Positions 32,623 to 45,400 of a stretch of 64,000 bases of DNA are shown here, piece by piece. Positions within the stretch are counted from its first letter, which is position 1; each line of letters begins with the position of its first letter. The stretch is from Paulownia fortunei (lineage: Eukaryota > Streptophyta > Magnoliopsida > Lamiales > Paulowniaceae). The stretch is taken from positions 14,910,278 to 14,974,277 of the forward strand of contig CM033120.1 of NCBI GenBank assembly GCA_019321725.1, read 5' to 3'. The notes under the pieces were generated by a model that was not told the DNA's origin, searched no databases, and was given only the letters and a program-made list of their open reading frames with translations. The position numbers were made by a program, and so were the translations under genes.

Positions 32623-34296
32623 CGGACATATGATTTTTTTTTAAGGCATACTCAACATTTTAGACATTTGTTTGTACATATACTATCAAATTGAACTTGA
32701 ATACCAAATTTCACATTTTATTTTATGCTCATCATATGATACATGTTGTTTTTCTAATACGTGTCATGATTTAGAGGTACATTATGCCTATTCATTCATT
32801 TTATCAGGGTCATCGTATTTACAAATAATTGACTAATCTACTATATTTTCAAACAGTTAACAAGACATATTTATTGCCTTCTTCATACTATGCCACTTAC
32901 TCATGCATGCCAACTTTATTGTTAAAAATAATAATAATCAGAATTATCTATTAAATTCAGATTGAATCATCTATTTTGATGGACTATAAATTCAAAATTG
33001 GCCCAATAAATTAAGTTCATGAAATTTATTCAAATCATAAATTGAAACAAAGATAAAATTCGATAGCTAAATTTATGGAGTTTACAAATGAATATACAAA
33101 GTTGGACTATATGCTCCAACTAAACCCATAAACCAAAAATCAAAATCCATGAAAACTCTTATATTAATAATATAAATATTCACAATTTTTATTATTAAAA
33201 AATACAAAATTATTTAACTACTTTTCAGTTCTCTAATTTTCATTAAGTTACTTTGTAACTGACTTAATCGTTGAAAATTTTCCGTCGAGTCAAACCCCAA
33301 CACCACTAATGATTTTTCGTAACGCAAACAATAACTCATGTTGCAGTTTATTTTTAATTAATTTTTTTAAAAAAATAAATAATATTATATTATATTTTAA
33401 TTTAATATTTCATCTTTTATTTTAATCGGTAAAAACAAAAGATAGCGCAACACAATATCATTGCTCGAGAAAAAGCAACATGCATGCTAGCTTTGCAAAG
33501 CACGAGTTCATAATTTGGCAATCCAAATTATATTTACCACCGAAAACACAAACAAACCTTAAAACCAACTGGTCCTTTTGCTGTCCCTCATAATTTTCCA
33601 AGTGTAAATGTTCAACCAGCTACTGGAAACTATATAATTTTGTGATATACACAAAAGAGGGGGGGGATGCAAAAAGAGAATAGAAAAGTATGAGTGGAAT
33701 CATTTGAATGAAGGGTATCCAAGGTTTCAACATGGACTTGGGGCGGCTTTTTCGCTCCTCTTTGTTTCAAACTTCAAACTTACACTTTCTTTGTCTATAT
33801 TATTCCATTCAATGAGTCATTGGTGCTTGATTTTATTATTATTGGTATTTTAATACTCTAAAAAACCCAAAAAAAAAAAAAACATCACTGTAAATCCAAT
33901 TACTGCCGAGCTTCGGAACTATATTGACCATATTTTTATTAATCTTCAATAAGAATATTCAATGAGTCATCTGTTTAACTTTAATTGATTGGTTTATAGC
34001 TTAACTTTGTTTTGGTAAGAGTAATTAAAAACCAGAGCAGTCCTGATTATGCATCATGTTTAGGGCAGCGAGGACCACTAAATTAAGCAATTAGGCAATA
34101 TCATCATAATTTATTCTCAATCCCAATGATCCATTGATTTTCAATTTGCGATAGTAGCAAGGCATATTCCGGAGGCCCAAGACAAAATAGAAAACATCAT
34201 AGTCCACACACACCAGATCTTGCCGCGCAGGTCCAACGTTCAAAAGGCCCCACCTCACAGTCCAGTTGTCAATTTCCGGTTCGTGGGTGTGTATTG

Positions 34297-34304
34297 CCAC
34301 GTGG
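34297..34304. promoter_or_regulatory. Perfect palindromic G-box CCACGTGG
   Basis: CCACGTGG is the preferred core for bZIP and bHLH factors. It lies about 1 kb upstream of the small gene at 35339, in a GC-richer patch; which gene it serves is unknown. Confidence 0.5.
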
Positions 34305-34819
34305 ATATATGGCTCAATATCCCCCAATAAACATAAAATCAGTGTTGACTCCGTTAACCCCAAACTTTTCTGTGTTTTTTTCTTTTCTTTTTTTATGAAT
34401 TACCCCAAATTTATTCTATTACAAATTGGGATTGTGAAATATTAGATCACATGTGATAAAATAATAATATTTAATTTTTAACATTATTATGTGTGTATTA
34501 AAGAATTCATAAATTCACTTGAATAGTATCTAGTAGACATTCAGAGTCCGTTTTTAACTTAGATTGTTAAACCCTTGTATGAATGACTGTTGACCAAAAA
34601 TAATTTCAATTTAAATTGTCAAAAGCATGCTAGCCAAACACTCCACCAGATTCAGCTTGAGTCGAGTATTTAATTTTCGGGTCCAACACCAATCCCAGTA
34701 TGAGGAAAGCCGAGACAAGAAGACTTTTTCCTTTCAGGGCCTTTTTATTTTTCCTCTGCTGTGTTGAACGAGTCTCTTTTTCTTTCTCTTTCTCTTTACT
34801 GCACTAAATCAACTCCATG

Positions 34820-35283
34820 TAAATTTTGAAGGCTTGTTTTTGCAAGGCACGAGAAGTTCGTTTAAGCTACGTATTTCCAGTGCGGATCCAATCTGAACAA
34901 CATTTTATCACCCGTCTGGCTGACAACTGATCATTTTTCTTCACCCGTCGCTCACAAGAAATCCAAGAGCCTTCCAGTCGGCTGTCGTAAAAGTAAAATC
35001 AGGTGACATTATTTATGAGAGTTTCTCATTCAATCTCTAGTTTCTTGATTCTGTCTTTTCATTTACTTTGGATTTTTTCGCGGTATTTGAACCAACACTG
35101 CGAGTATTCTTTTCCTTCTTTGCTTTATGACAGAAACATGCACACAAGTACATTTTATCTGGAAAAAAACTCTGTATCCTTTCTACCCTTCTCCCCTTTC
35201 TTTTGTCAGCATTAGAGATTGCTGCTATCAAAGCAATAATATCCTAATTCTCAATTAATTGCCTTGGAATTGTCAGTCTCAGA
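34820..35283 (+). other. Inferred 5' leader exon and leader intron of the small gene
   Basis: A CT-rich tract at about 34768-34800 is followed by GC-balanced sequence ending in a donor-like ATCAG|GTGACA (35001/35002). The acceptor CTCAG near 35283 lies 56 nt before the ATG at 35339. This is a splice-site prediction by eye. Confidence 0.35.
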
Positions 35284-35338
35284 AAATTCAAACATTTGAT
35301 CTCCACATAGGAAGAATAAATACCCAAAAAAGGAGAGA

Positions 35339-35768
35339 ATGCCGCAAGAAAACTACAGTAGCTCAATATTCAACTCTCCTAGCAAGAACATGAGAGGACA
35401 ACAGAACTTGATCCACAGCAGCAGTAAAGCTCCATATGCCGAAGAAATCATCAATTACGGCGGATTAGCACAGAGAAAAGCCGAAGAAGCAGGTACATAT
35501 ATATTATTATTCCCAAGACTTAATGATAAACACTCCCTTTTATACTTTCAGGAATCTGCATTGGCACAATTTTTTTGCAGCACATACTATTTTGAAGAAA
35601 AAAAAAAGAAAACTTAATCAATCACACAAAATAAACAACAAAAGAATGTTTTTTTTTTTTTTTTTTAAGTTTCTGCAAGTCAAAAGTAACACTTGGCCAT
35701 TGGTGTCGATCATCACGATTCCAGAAAACGAAATTCAAAAGTTAAAAGGGTCGTGCAGTAAATCATGA
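35339..35768 (+). CDS. Small two-exon gene, 80-aa protein of unknown function
   Basis: Exon 1 is 35339-35492 (ATG in MPQENYSSSIFNSPSKN) and ends at the good donor GCAG|GTACAT. Exon 2 is 35680-35768, after a poly-T acceptor tract ending CTGCAAG, and ends with TGA. The joined protein has 80 residues, with a Ser/Asn-rich N terminus, a central EEIINYGGLAQRKAEEAVK stretch and a tail SIITIPENEIQKLKGSC. It has no signal peptide, membrane segment or cysteine pattern (one Cys only). I do not recognise a named family. A leader intron upstream, correct phases and a strong pyrimidine tract argue that it is a real gene. The alternative acceptor a few bases upstream gives an immediate stop. Confidence 0.6.
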
Positions 35769-36142
35769 TGTAGTGTTGTAGGAATAGGCCCATCACTTTG
35801 CGAGTGTTTTCAAAAGTTAAAATGGTGGTGGACTGAATTCGTGGATTGGGACCGTCAACACCAACTGCTACCATTTTGGCCCGCCATCAATTTGGTGGGT
35901 CTAATTTTCTAATCAGGCCATTTATATGCATAATTAAAGAAACATCTCATAATTGCTGCAATTGGCACCACCAAAATTGCATCACACTGGGAATAAAATT
36001 TTAAATCAAAGGAAAATTTTCAGAACAGAACTTCACAATCTCACATAATCCTAAAAATAAACTCCTAAAGCAATTGCCCCCACCCCAAAAATGGGCCCAT
36101 CTATACAAATTTCACAACCCCCAACCCTAGCCCTAGAAAAGC
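35769..36142. other. Convergent 3' region between the small gene and histone H4
   Basis: This interval should hold the 3' UTRs of both genes. No other feature is seen. Confidence 0.6.
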
Positions 36143-36589
<447 letters not shown>

Positions 36590-36701
36590 TTACTACCGTA
36601 ATCGACGGTTTTGATACCCATCCACGTTATTTTGGATGAACTTATTTTCATCCGTCGATAAGTAAAGAATCCACGGTAGTGACTTACTTTTGTCTGAATG
36701 C

Positions 36702-36709
36702 CGCGGATT
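36702..36709. promoter_or_regulatory. Octamer-like histone promoter motif
   Basis: CGCGGATT differs by one base from the plant histone octamer CGCGGATC, an S-phase element. It lies about 250 bp upstream of the H4 ATG. Confidence 0.4.
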
Positions 36710-36799
36710 GTGGCTGAGGCATTTCAAATATCACCATAAGGCGCTCAAATTTTCGCTTTACGCTCGACAGTGGATTTGGAGCCTCTCTTTGAAATTGAC

Positions 36800-39407
36800 C
36801 AAAAAAGAGGAGAGATATAATAAATATGGAGAAACCCACAAAGAAAAACTATAAAAATTAATATATAATTATATATATATACTTTTTTAACAAATTAGGC
36901 TCCATTTGATTCCAATGAGAAATTAAAAAAAAAAAAGAATCATTAAATTTTAAATTCAGGAAAGTTCTCTTTGGAAGTAGTTATATATCAAATAAATTGA
37001 AAATAGCTATATTGTCCAGCATGATGTTAAAATTAGAAAGAATGTGATACAACTAAATAATAATTCAAATAAATCAAACTTAAATAACAATTAACTCAAT
37101 TTTATATTCATAACTTAGATAAGCTTATTGCAAGTAATTTGATTTTTTTAAGTTTATTGGTGTTTTAATATTTGTTTGTTCAAGTTTTCATTTCTCCATC
37201 TCATTTAATTATTTATCCAATAATTAAAGTAATTTAACTACTTTTTTATTGTAATAATCAAAATTGCTTTATTGAAACTGTTTTCTGTCATACTAAGCAA
37301 AATTGCTTTGTTGCAGTTAATATATTATTATTTAAAAAACGTCCGGGTGAGATTTGAATTCAATTTTGGCAATATGGAATTCTTTTAATTTTTTTGTGGG
37401 CTATGCATTTTTGTGTTATGGTTTTATAACTTTTTATTTAAATTTGCTTTCTCCCTTTTGTATAAAAAAAAAATGGTCTTATTGAAATTCGCAGTAGAAT
37501 AAATGATTTAATTTGGTAAATAACTAAAATTAAACCAATTTTCTTTACAAAAAAATCGTAGTCTATCAACATTTGTTCAATTCGATATAGGTTTATCAAA
37601 CTCACAACAAAAAATGCATTTGATACTTAAAGAATTAAAAATTTTATAATTTCAAAGATTCAACAGTATTTTACAGCAATTTCATTGTGTATGGGAATTT
37701 TTCCTTATTTTTTTATTATCTCCATTTTATTTTATTTTGGAACCAAACAGAGCTTTAGTTTAGAAAAATGTCAAAATTGTTATATGTATTTTTTATACAA
37801 GGTCAAGATAACTATTTTAGATAGGAGTAAAAATTATTTTGGTAATTGAGTTTTGTCATTAATGTCAAATTCATAAATGAGTTTTTAAAAATGCTCTAAC
37901 TGATAAGCTTTGTCATCAATGTTAAATTTAAATTTATGATCTTTGTAAGTGCTCCAATTGATATCCAAATTATGCCATAAGATATTAATTGATATAGAAT
38001 GTTTTATAATGATGGATAATTTATTTTAGTCCTAAATTTTAAATATTTATTTAATTTTTCATGATATATTCACGTGACTAAATAAATTTAATTGTTACAT
38101 AAATAGAAATTTTAGTAACAATTAACAACTACATAAATAAGATATGTAAATGCAATAATTGAATAAAGAAACTAAAAATTAAAGTATACTTGTATAAGGA
38201 GCTATAATTTTGATAATAATAATAATTTTATGAGATGAGATTTTAATTTTAATTTTAAAAAAATTGTGAGAATAAGAAAAAAATAGAAAAAATTAAAGCA
38301 AATTTGTTTCTCTACTATTTTTCTTAATTATTATTTTTAAAAATTAAATTAAAAAAAATCTTATTTTCAAAACTATAACTCTGTGTACATGAACTTTAAA
38401 CTTTGATTTTATTAGTTGATTATGAATATTTATATATCTTACTTATATGATTCTTTATTATTACACTAGATTTTATAATTACACTGTTATAATGAAAGGA
38501 ATGATGTAGTGTTATATATATATATTATGAAAAGTTAAATTGATACCTAAAATTAAATTAGAGTTTAAAATGATGTATTTGTCATTATAAAAAAATTATA
38601 TATGAACCCATCAAATATATATCAACTTGAGATTTATAACAAAATTAGAGTATTTTTAAAAACTCATATATAAAATTCAGGTATCAATTAAAATTAAATT
38701 ATTTATAAAAATTTGTGTATGAGTTTGATAATAATGATAAGACTCGAATTTTAAAATAGTAAAGGGCTTCTTTTTAATGGCATTCATGTTTTAGATAATA
38801 AAGTTTGTGTATGTGCTTAAAAAGAAAGGGGAGGAGGAAAGTACATATTAAGATAATTCATTTTATAGTCATCAATTTTATTTTTTTATTTTATTTTTTA
38901 ATTTGAGTTGGTACAGCACCAAATGTAATTGAAAAACTAATTCTTAATGAGGAAAAAAAAAGCCAATTTTGGATTAAAACCATAGTAACAAATTTTTTGA
39001 ATTTTAAAAAATAACTCAATAAAATACGATATTTTTTGTGAAATATAAGAATTACGTATATATTTTAATAAAGCAATATATTGTAGTTATCCTATTTTAA
39101 TAAAATTATATTATTTTTTTTTCTATTTTTTCAATACATATATATATTATTTTATTAGGTAATATAATTTTTATTGATAATATTGTATTATTTTTATGAA
39201 ATATTTAGATATTTTGTATTGAATATTCAGGAATTAATCATTAATTTTAAAGAAAAATGTTGGTTTATAAATGAAACTTTATTAGTTTTTCTCAAATTAA
39301 CCTCAATAATACCCTACGAATTTTAAGAGTTTCGAAATTTGTTACTAATAAAAATTCCACAAAATGATCTAACCTGTGTCCATGTTTTTACAAACTCATC
39401 ATTTCAG
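36800..39407. other. Very AT-rich DNA between H4 and the first visible kinesin exon
   Basis: About 2.6 kb with long A/T tracts and no frame longer than a few codons from any ATG. It must include either an intron of the kinesin gene or its promoter; the start exon of the kinesin could not be found here. Confidence 0.6.
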
Positions 39408-42400
39408 CTGCAAGGAGGTACCAGGCGGCGCAATGGCTGCGGCAAATGGACCAAGGCGCATCGGAGGCGCTGCCGAAAGAACCGACGGAGGAGGATTTCC
39501 GTTTGGCGCTCCGCAATGGACTCATTCTCTGCAATGTCCTCAACAAAGTCAATCCCGGCGCCGTCCACAAGGTATTACTGACAACTGTATACAATGCGTT
39601 TGCCTGGGTGGAAAACTTTTATTCATTTATCGCTGTTCGTAAATTGTTCTTGTTCTGTTTGTGAAACATGTAGGTGGTGGAAAATCCAGTGCTGGATGTG
39701 CAGTCTACGGAGGGTGCGGCCCAGTCTGCTATTCAGTATTTTGAGAACATGAGGAATTTTCTTGTTGCTGTTGGCAGAATGAAGCTCCTCACATTCGAAG
39801 CATCTGATCTTGAAAAGGTTTGCTCCTCATTTTCTGTTCATTGCGTTTCTATGATAGTCAACAATGATAATACAGTGGCATGTGAAATTTTTCTTAGTTT
39901 GTACACATCATGGATTGCATGTCAGTGAAAAGGTGATAATGTATTCAACTTTTGTTTCACTCAATTAAAGTTGAAATAATGTGGAGTATACTTGATTCAC
40001 AGGCACCATTGTATATTGTCTAACACTGCTTTTGACTGTTCTGCCAATTCTTGCTGCCTGCCAGAACACGGATTTTTGGTTTAGCATGAGAAAAGGACAA
40101 ATGGTGGCTTCTTGAGTGGTGCTCCAGAACCCCTGTGGATTCATTATTTCTATTATGTATACACATATTTTACTAGTTATTTTTTCACACTCAACGCATA
40201 GCTTTAAATGAAGTGTGTTTTAAAAAATTTCGATTAAAAACATGCAAATAATGGAGTAATAATGTACATAGCAATGCTTACTTTAGAAATGGGACTTATT
40301 TTTGCAAAAAGAGGTCGGCTGTTGGTAGGAATTATGTGTTACACCAAAGTGAGACCAAAAGAAATGTGACGCAGCTGGTCCTCGTAAGCTCCCTCTTTAA
40401 CAAAGTCTATAAGTTCGGATTTTGATTTCTATAAGGATTCAATAGTTGCCAGATCAATGGAGGCCTCTTGGTAAGAAAGGTTAGGTAGAAAACTCAAGGA
40501 TGATGAGACCACAGACTTCATGATTCATGAATATAACCATGTTTCTATTTCTGTGTCTCATTCCTTTCAGTACTGTGCATTAGCAAACCAATTATCTAGT
40601 CACTTACTGAATATTTGACTGGTACTATTTTACATGATACTTATGTCATTAATGTTTGCTTTACGTTTTTATTGACTGTCCTCCTGTGTGTGTGCGCTAA
40701 TGAACTTAAAAAGTATTTGAAATTTTAGGGGGGCTCATCAAGTAAAGTTGTGGACTGCATTCTGTGTTTGAGAGGATATTACGAATGGAAGCAATCTGGA
40801 GGAATTGGAGTCTGGAAATATGGTGGAACAGTGAGAATTACTTCCTCTCTGAAAGACCCTCCATCCTCGGTAGTGAGTAGTGAAAGTGCAGATGAATCAA
40901 TAGATGATTCTGAATCGTCACAATATGAACAGCTAATGGAGTTCCTCCACTTATATACTGACTCACATGAGGAATTCACGGCAGCCAATATACTCACTTT
41001 CATGTTTGATTATTTTAGTCTTGGTCTTCTGCAAGCTTATCTGACAGAAACAAATGGATTTGATGACTTGCCTTTAAGTCCAATGGTAGGTAAGATTATT
41101 CTCTGTTTATTGCATTTCCATGTGCTATTTGTTATATTGTGCTGGAACGAAAAAAGATTCCTTGAAAAGGATACATGAAGATTTAATTCCTTTAAGAAGA
41201 CACTCAGAATGTTGGTTAACTGATTCTGCACAATATGAGTTTGACCTCGTGTATTGTAGAGCTAAAAGTATGCATTTGAAACCATCGATATGCTATAGGA
41301 ATATATAGGGAGCCAAAAAGACAATGCCTTATTAGATATATTCAGGCATTTAAAATAACCAAAAGTGAAATGTAAACACTAGCAATGGGGTAATCCTTTA
41401 GACCATTTAGCATCTTGAGTAATCTAAACATTGGAAACTCTATAATGCCACAAATGCTCCACTAATTGAGGAAACCTCAAATCTTCAGATCAATGCACCA
41501 AGCCACTCCCATTTTCAGTAAAATGGCACATAAAATAAATGGGGATAAAGCACTTGTCAAGAAAAATAAAAATTCCTGTAAAACTTTCACATATTAAGCA
41601 TTTTCAAGTTCCACATTTTATACCGCTAATTGAGGTTGTCTTTGAAGTAACTAAATGCACTTTCATGTTGCAGCAATCAATCATATATTAAGGGTATAGA
41701 TCACACCATAATCAGTGATCCAGTAATGAGGCCTCCAATACAGTTAAAAAAACATACTTTTGTGCCTAATGTTCTTACTCACAATTTGGTGGAAGGATAT
41801 TCTTGGTCCTAACTATGAAGTCCATGCCATTGTTCTTTCTCTGTTTAGCAGAAGACTTCTATCAATAAATTTGATTCCAAACTATAGTTTTAGGCACTTG
41901 GCTAGTCATACTCATACCAATTTGTTAAAATAATTAATTTTTATGAGAATTTATTATATCAATTTTATCTGCATTTTCATAATATATTTACCATCTTCAT
42001 TCAGTTTTAACTGTGGAGACATGTAGGTCATTGATATGGTGATGAGGAAGGTTGTTAAGGATTTCTCAGCATTGCTGGTTTCACAAAGCAATCAGGTAAT
42101 AACAAGGATTACATTATATAGTATCTACTTATGACATGACATGACATGATTGTAGCCAATTCAATCTTGTACTAGAACTGATTAACCTAAAAAGTGGCTC
42201 AATGAAGTGATATTTTTGTTTCTTTGAGCTGCAGCTTGGATTATATCTGAAGAAAATTCTGAATATCGATTGCATTCCTCGGACAAAATCTCAATTCCTC
42301 GAAGCCATATCAAAGTACCTCAGCAAAAGGACCAGTCTTGTATCAAGAGATATTTCTAATTTCTGCATTTGTGGTGGAAAAGGCGAAAAAACACGGCATA

Positions 42401-45400
42401 GGAATAATTCCTTTTGTGTTAGTGTAGAACTGCTTGATCTGCAGCAGAAACAGTTAGAGGTATGGCTATCATTTACTGCAACTTAGGCAGTCTACTTCAC
42501 CCTGTTTTATGTAGTTATATTTAGTTATTAGTCTTGCCACCTTACAATTGTTTGCGAAAGTAAAGACATAAAGAAAGAGTAGAGAATAGAAAAGTCAAGA
42601 ACATCCATTGTAAAGATCTCCTGTCAGACTTTTAGACTTCAATGGCTCCAGAAACCAATTACTTTTGGTTGAAGTCAAATTATGATTAAACTGATGTTCA
42701 GAAGTAGGATGTAGATAATAGAAAAACACATAACAGTGTCTATGAATTTGATTGAGTTCCTTCTTATTGATGATGGAATGACTCTATGGATAAGTCTTTT
42801 GGAAGAACAGCATTCTTACCGTGTTCAAAATTCAATGCGAGATGTTTTATGGAAATCTGAGTGAGATTTGGAATGAGTTCACATGAAAGAATTGTTAGTC
42901 TAGGTCCAACTTTTGGGGAGCCAGACATATCTTGATAAGTCAACTGCAGGATAGTGAATGCAAACATTCTTTGGTGCTGATGCTTATAGATGAAAAATGT
43001 ATCTTCAGTACCTTCTTGTCAGTATATGTCAAATTATCATGTAATATTTATATGCATTTTCATTCTCTTACGCGAATATAGTCCTCCTAATATTGTTCTA
43101 ATGTCTCAACATATAAAAAATTTCAGGATTTAAAAGCTCTTTTTAGAGATACAAAACATGAAGTCCACCAGGTTCAGTTAGGATGGGAGAAAGAACTTCA
43201 TTGGCTGGGTGAGATACAAGCCAGCTGTTCCACTTTATCTTTTTGTATTTTTCGTCTTCCTTTTCCTTTGTATGTGTTCGTGTTTGTGTCCAGCTGTTGT
43301 ACATCAAGTACTGCTTAGTTTAGTGCCCAAAACTTCAAGTTTTCTAGCAGCATGTTGTCTAGTCTATTAATAATTTGATACCTTTATCAGGGCACCATGT
43401 CAAAGGCCTTGAAGTGGCTGCTTCTTCATACCACAAAGTTTTGGAAGAAAACCGTGTGCTATACAATCAAGTCCAAGACCTAAAAGGTGATTTTTTTCAA
43501 ATTTAATAGAAGTTCATGCACATAGCTTGATGGAAGCTAACTGTCATTTTCTATAACTAAAGTCAATATAACGGAATGTGTTCTCCACAGGGACCATCAG
43601 AGTTTATTGTAGGGTCAGGCCATTCCTGTCAGGACAATCTAATGGGCAGTCAACAGTAGATTATATTGGAGAAAATGGAAATATCATGATTGTTAATCCA
43701 CAGAAGCAGGGTAAAGATGCAAGGAGGGTTTTCTCATTTAATAAAATTTTTGGGACAAATGTGACACAGAGTACGTCCTTTTCAATCATCTTTACAAGTT
43801 GGTATTGCAATCTGGCCACCTTCAAATAGACATTCAAATTGAAAGTCAAGCATGCATGACATTTTTCACCTGGAGAAACAGACAAACTCTAATGTTGTTT
43901 CTATTTTTTAAAAGTCGGCATGTCTATAAAAATATGACTCCATCACTATCAATATACCATTAATAAGTTTCTAAAAACTTCACATTTTAAATTTATTTTT
44001 TCCAAATTCGCAGATCAAATATATGCAGATATTCAACCATTGGTCAGATCAGTTCTTGATGGTTATAGTGTTTGTATATTTGCATATGGTCAGACTGGCT
44101 CCGGGAAGACCTACACAATGGTAATGTGAAATCTTAACAAAATTGTAGTGGTTTGCTTCAGTTAGGTCTTTTGTATGGAATTATATAATCGAAGTATATG
44201 ATTTTTAAACAGAAGAGCATGTCCTTGTGGGAGCATAAAATTCGTAATTCTGTGATATCTTTCACATATAAAAGAATATAACATGTTTCTGTTCTTTGCA
44301 AGATCTTTCACATATAAGGAGTGTATCATTACTTTCCATTTTCACAGAGTGGTCCGGACTTGACAACAAAGGAGACATGGGGAGTGAATTATCGTGCTCT
44401 GCGTGACCTGTTTCACATTTCAAAGGCCAGAATGGATATCATAGAATATGAAGTTGGAGTCCAAATGATCGAAATATACAATGAACAAGTTAGAGATTTG
44501 TTGGTCATAGATGGAAGTAATCGAAGATATCCTTGTCCTATTTCTTTTTCTTGTTGTTGAGGTCATATTTTTTTTCTTACCCACTATTTACATTGCTTGG
44601 CAAGAAGTTTGAATGTCTTTAATTACCTACACATTAGAAATTCGAAACAACTCTCAGCTCAATGGTCTCAATGTTCCTGATGCGAGTTTGATTCCTGTTA
44701 AATGTACTCAAGATGTTCTTGATTTGATGAGAATTGGACAAAGAAATCGTGCAGTGGGTGCCACAGCTTTGAATGAGCGGAGTAGCCGATCTCATAGGTA
44801 AAACTTTTTTCTCCCCTTTGGTTTTTATAATTTTCTCCACAACATCTATTCTTTAACTATGTTATAATGATCTATGATGGAAACCTTTGCTGTAGCATTT
44901 TAACAGTTCATGTTCGAGGAAAAGAACTAGTCTCGGGTTCCATGTTGAAGGGCTGCCTTCACCTAGTAGATCTAGCTGGAAGTGAGAGAGTGGATAGATC
45001 TGAAGCTGTAGGCGAGAGATTGAAAGAAGCTCAACATATTAACAGATCTCTCTCTGCCCTTGGAGATGTCATTGCTGCTCTGGCACAAAAGAGTTCTCAT
45101 GTTCCTTACAGAAATAGCAAGCTAACTCAAGTATTACAAGATTCTTTAGGTAATGCAGCAAGCCTATTTTTAAACATTAAATAAAGATTTAACACTATGA
45201 TTTATGATTGAGATATAAAATGAAATAGGTTTTACTCTCGCATTCCTTATATTTTATGGAAATTTCCAATATATTTCAATTGTATGGCCAAAGCAATTTT
45301 GAGTATGACTAGTGAATCGCTTACAAAGTTTTGACTCAAGATAGAATCAGAGCAAGAAGTACCTTTCGTATGCAGTAAATTGTTAATTTGGTTAACGGTT

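Larger units (their letters stand above)
30007..34819. other. Intergenic region with transposon traces
   Basis: The first few hundred bases are probably the LEA-2 gene's 5' region. A Stowaway-like terminus lies at 31610. A 20-G run is at 32297-32316 and a (TA)n run at 32605-32622. From 32.6 to 34.0 kb the DNA is very AT-rich. A more GC-rich patch at 34190-34330 holds a perfect G-box. No frame resembles a known protein. Confidence 0.65.

Noticed and set aside
34091..34363. 90-codon minus-strand frame in the GC-richer patch
   Set aside because: No similarity and no splice structure; the patch more likely has regulatory content (G-box).
36688..36740. ATG with MPRIVAEAFQ upstream of H4 as a kinesin start exon
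   Set aside because: No good donor follows in the needed phase, and it sits in the H4 promoter on the octamer-like motif.
39339..39642. Alternative frames across the first visible kinesin exon
   Set aside because: Only the frame giving [12 protein letters not shown] continues as the CH domain; the others break at the intron.
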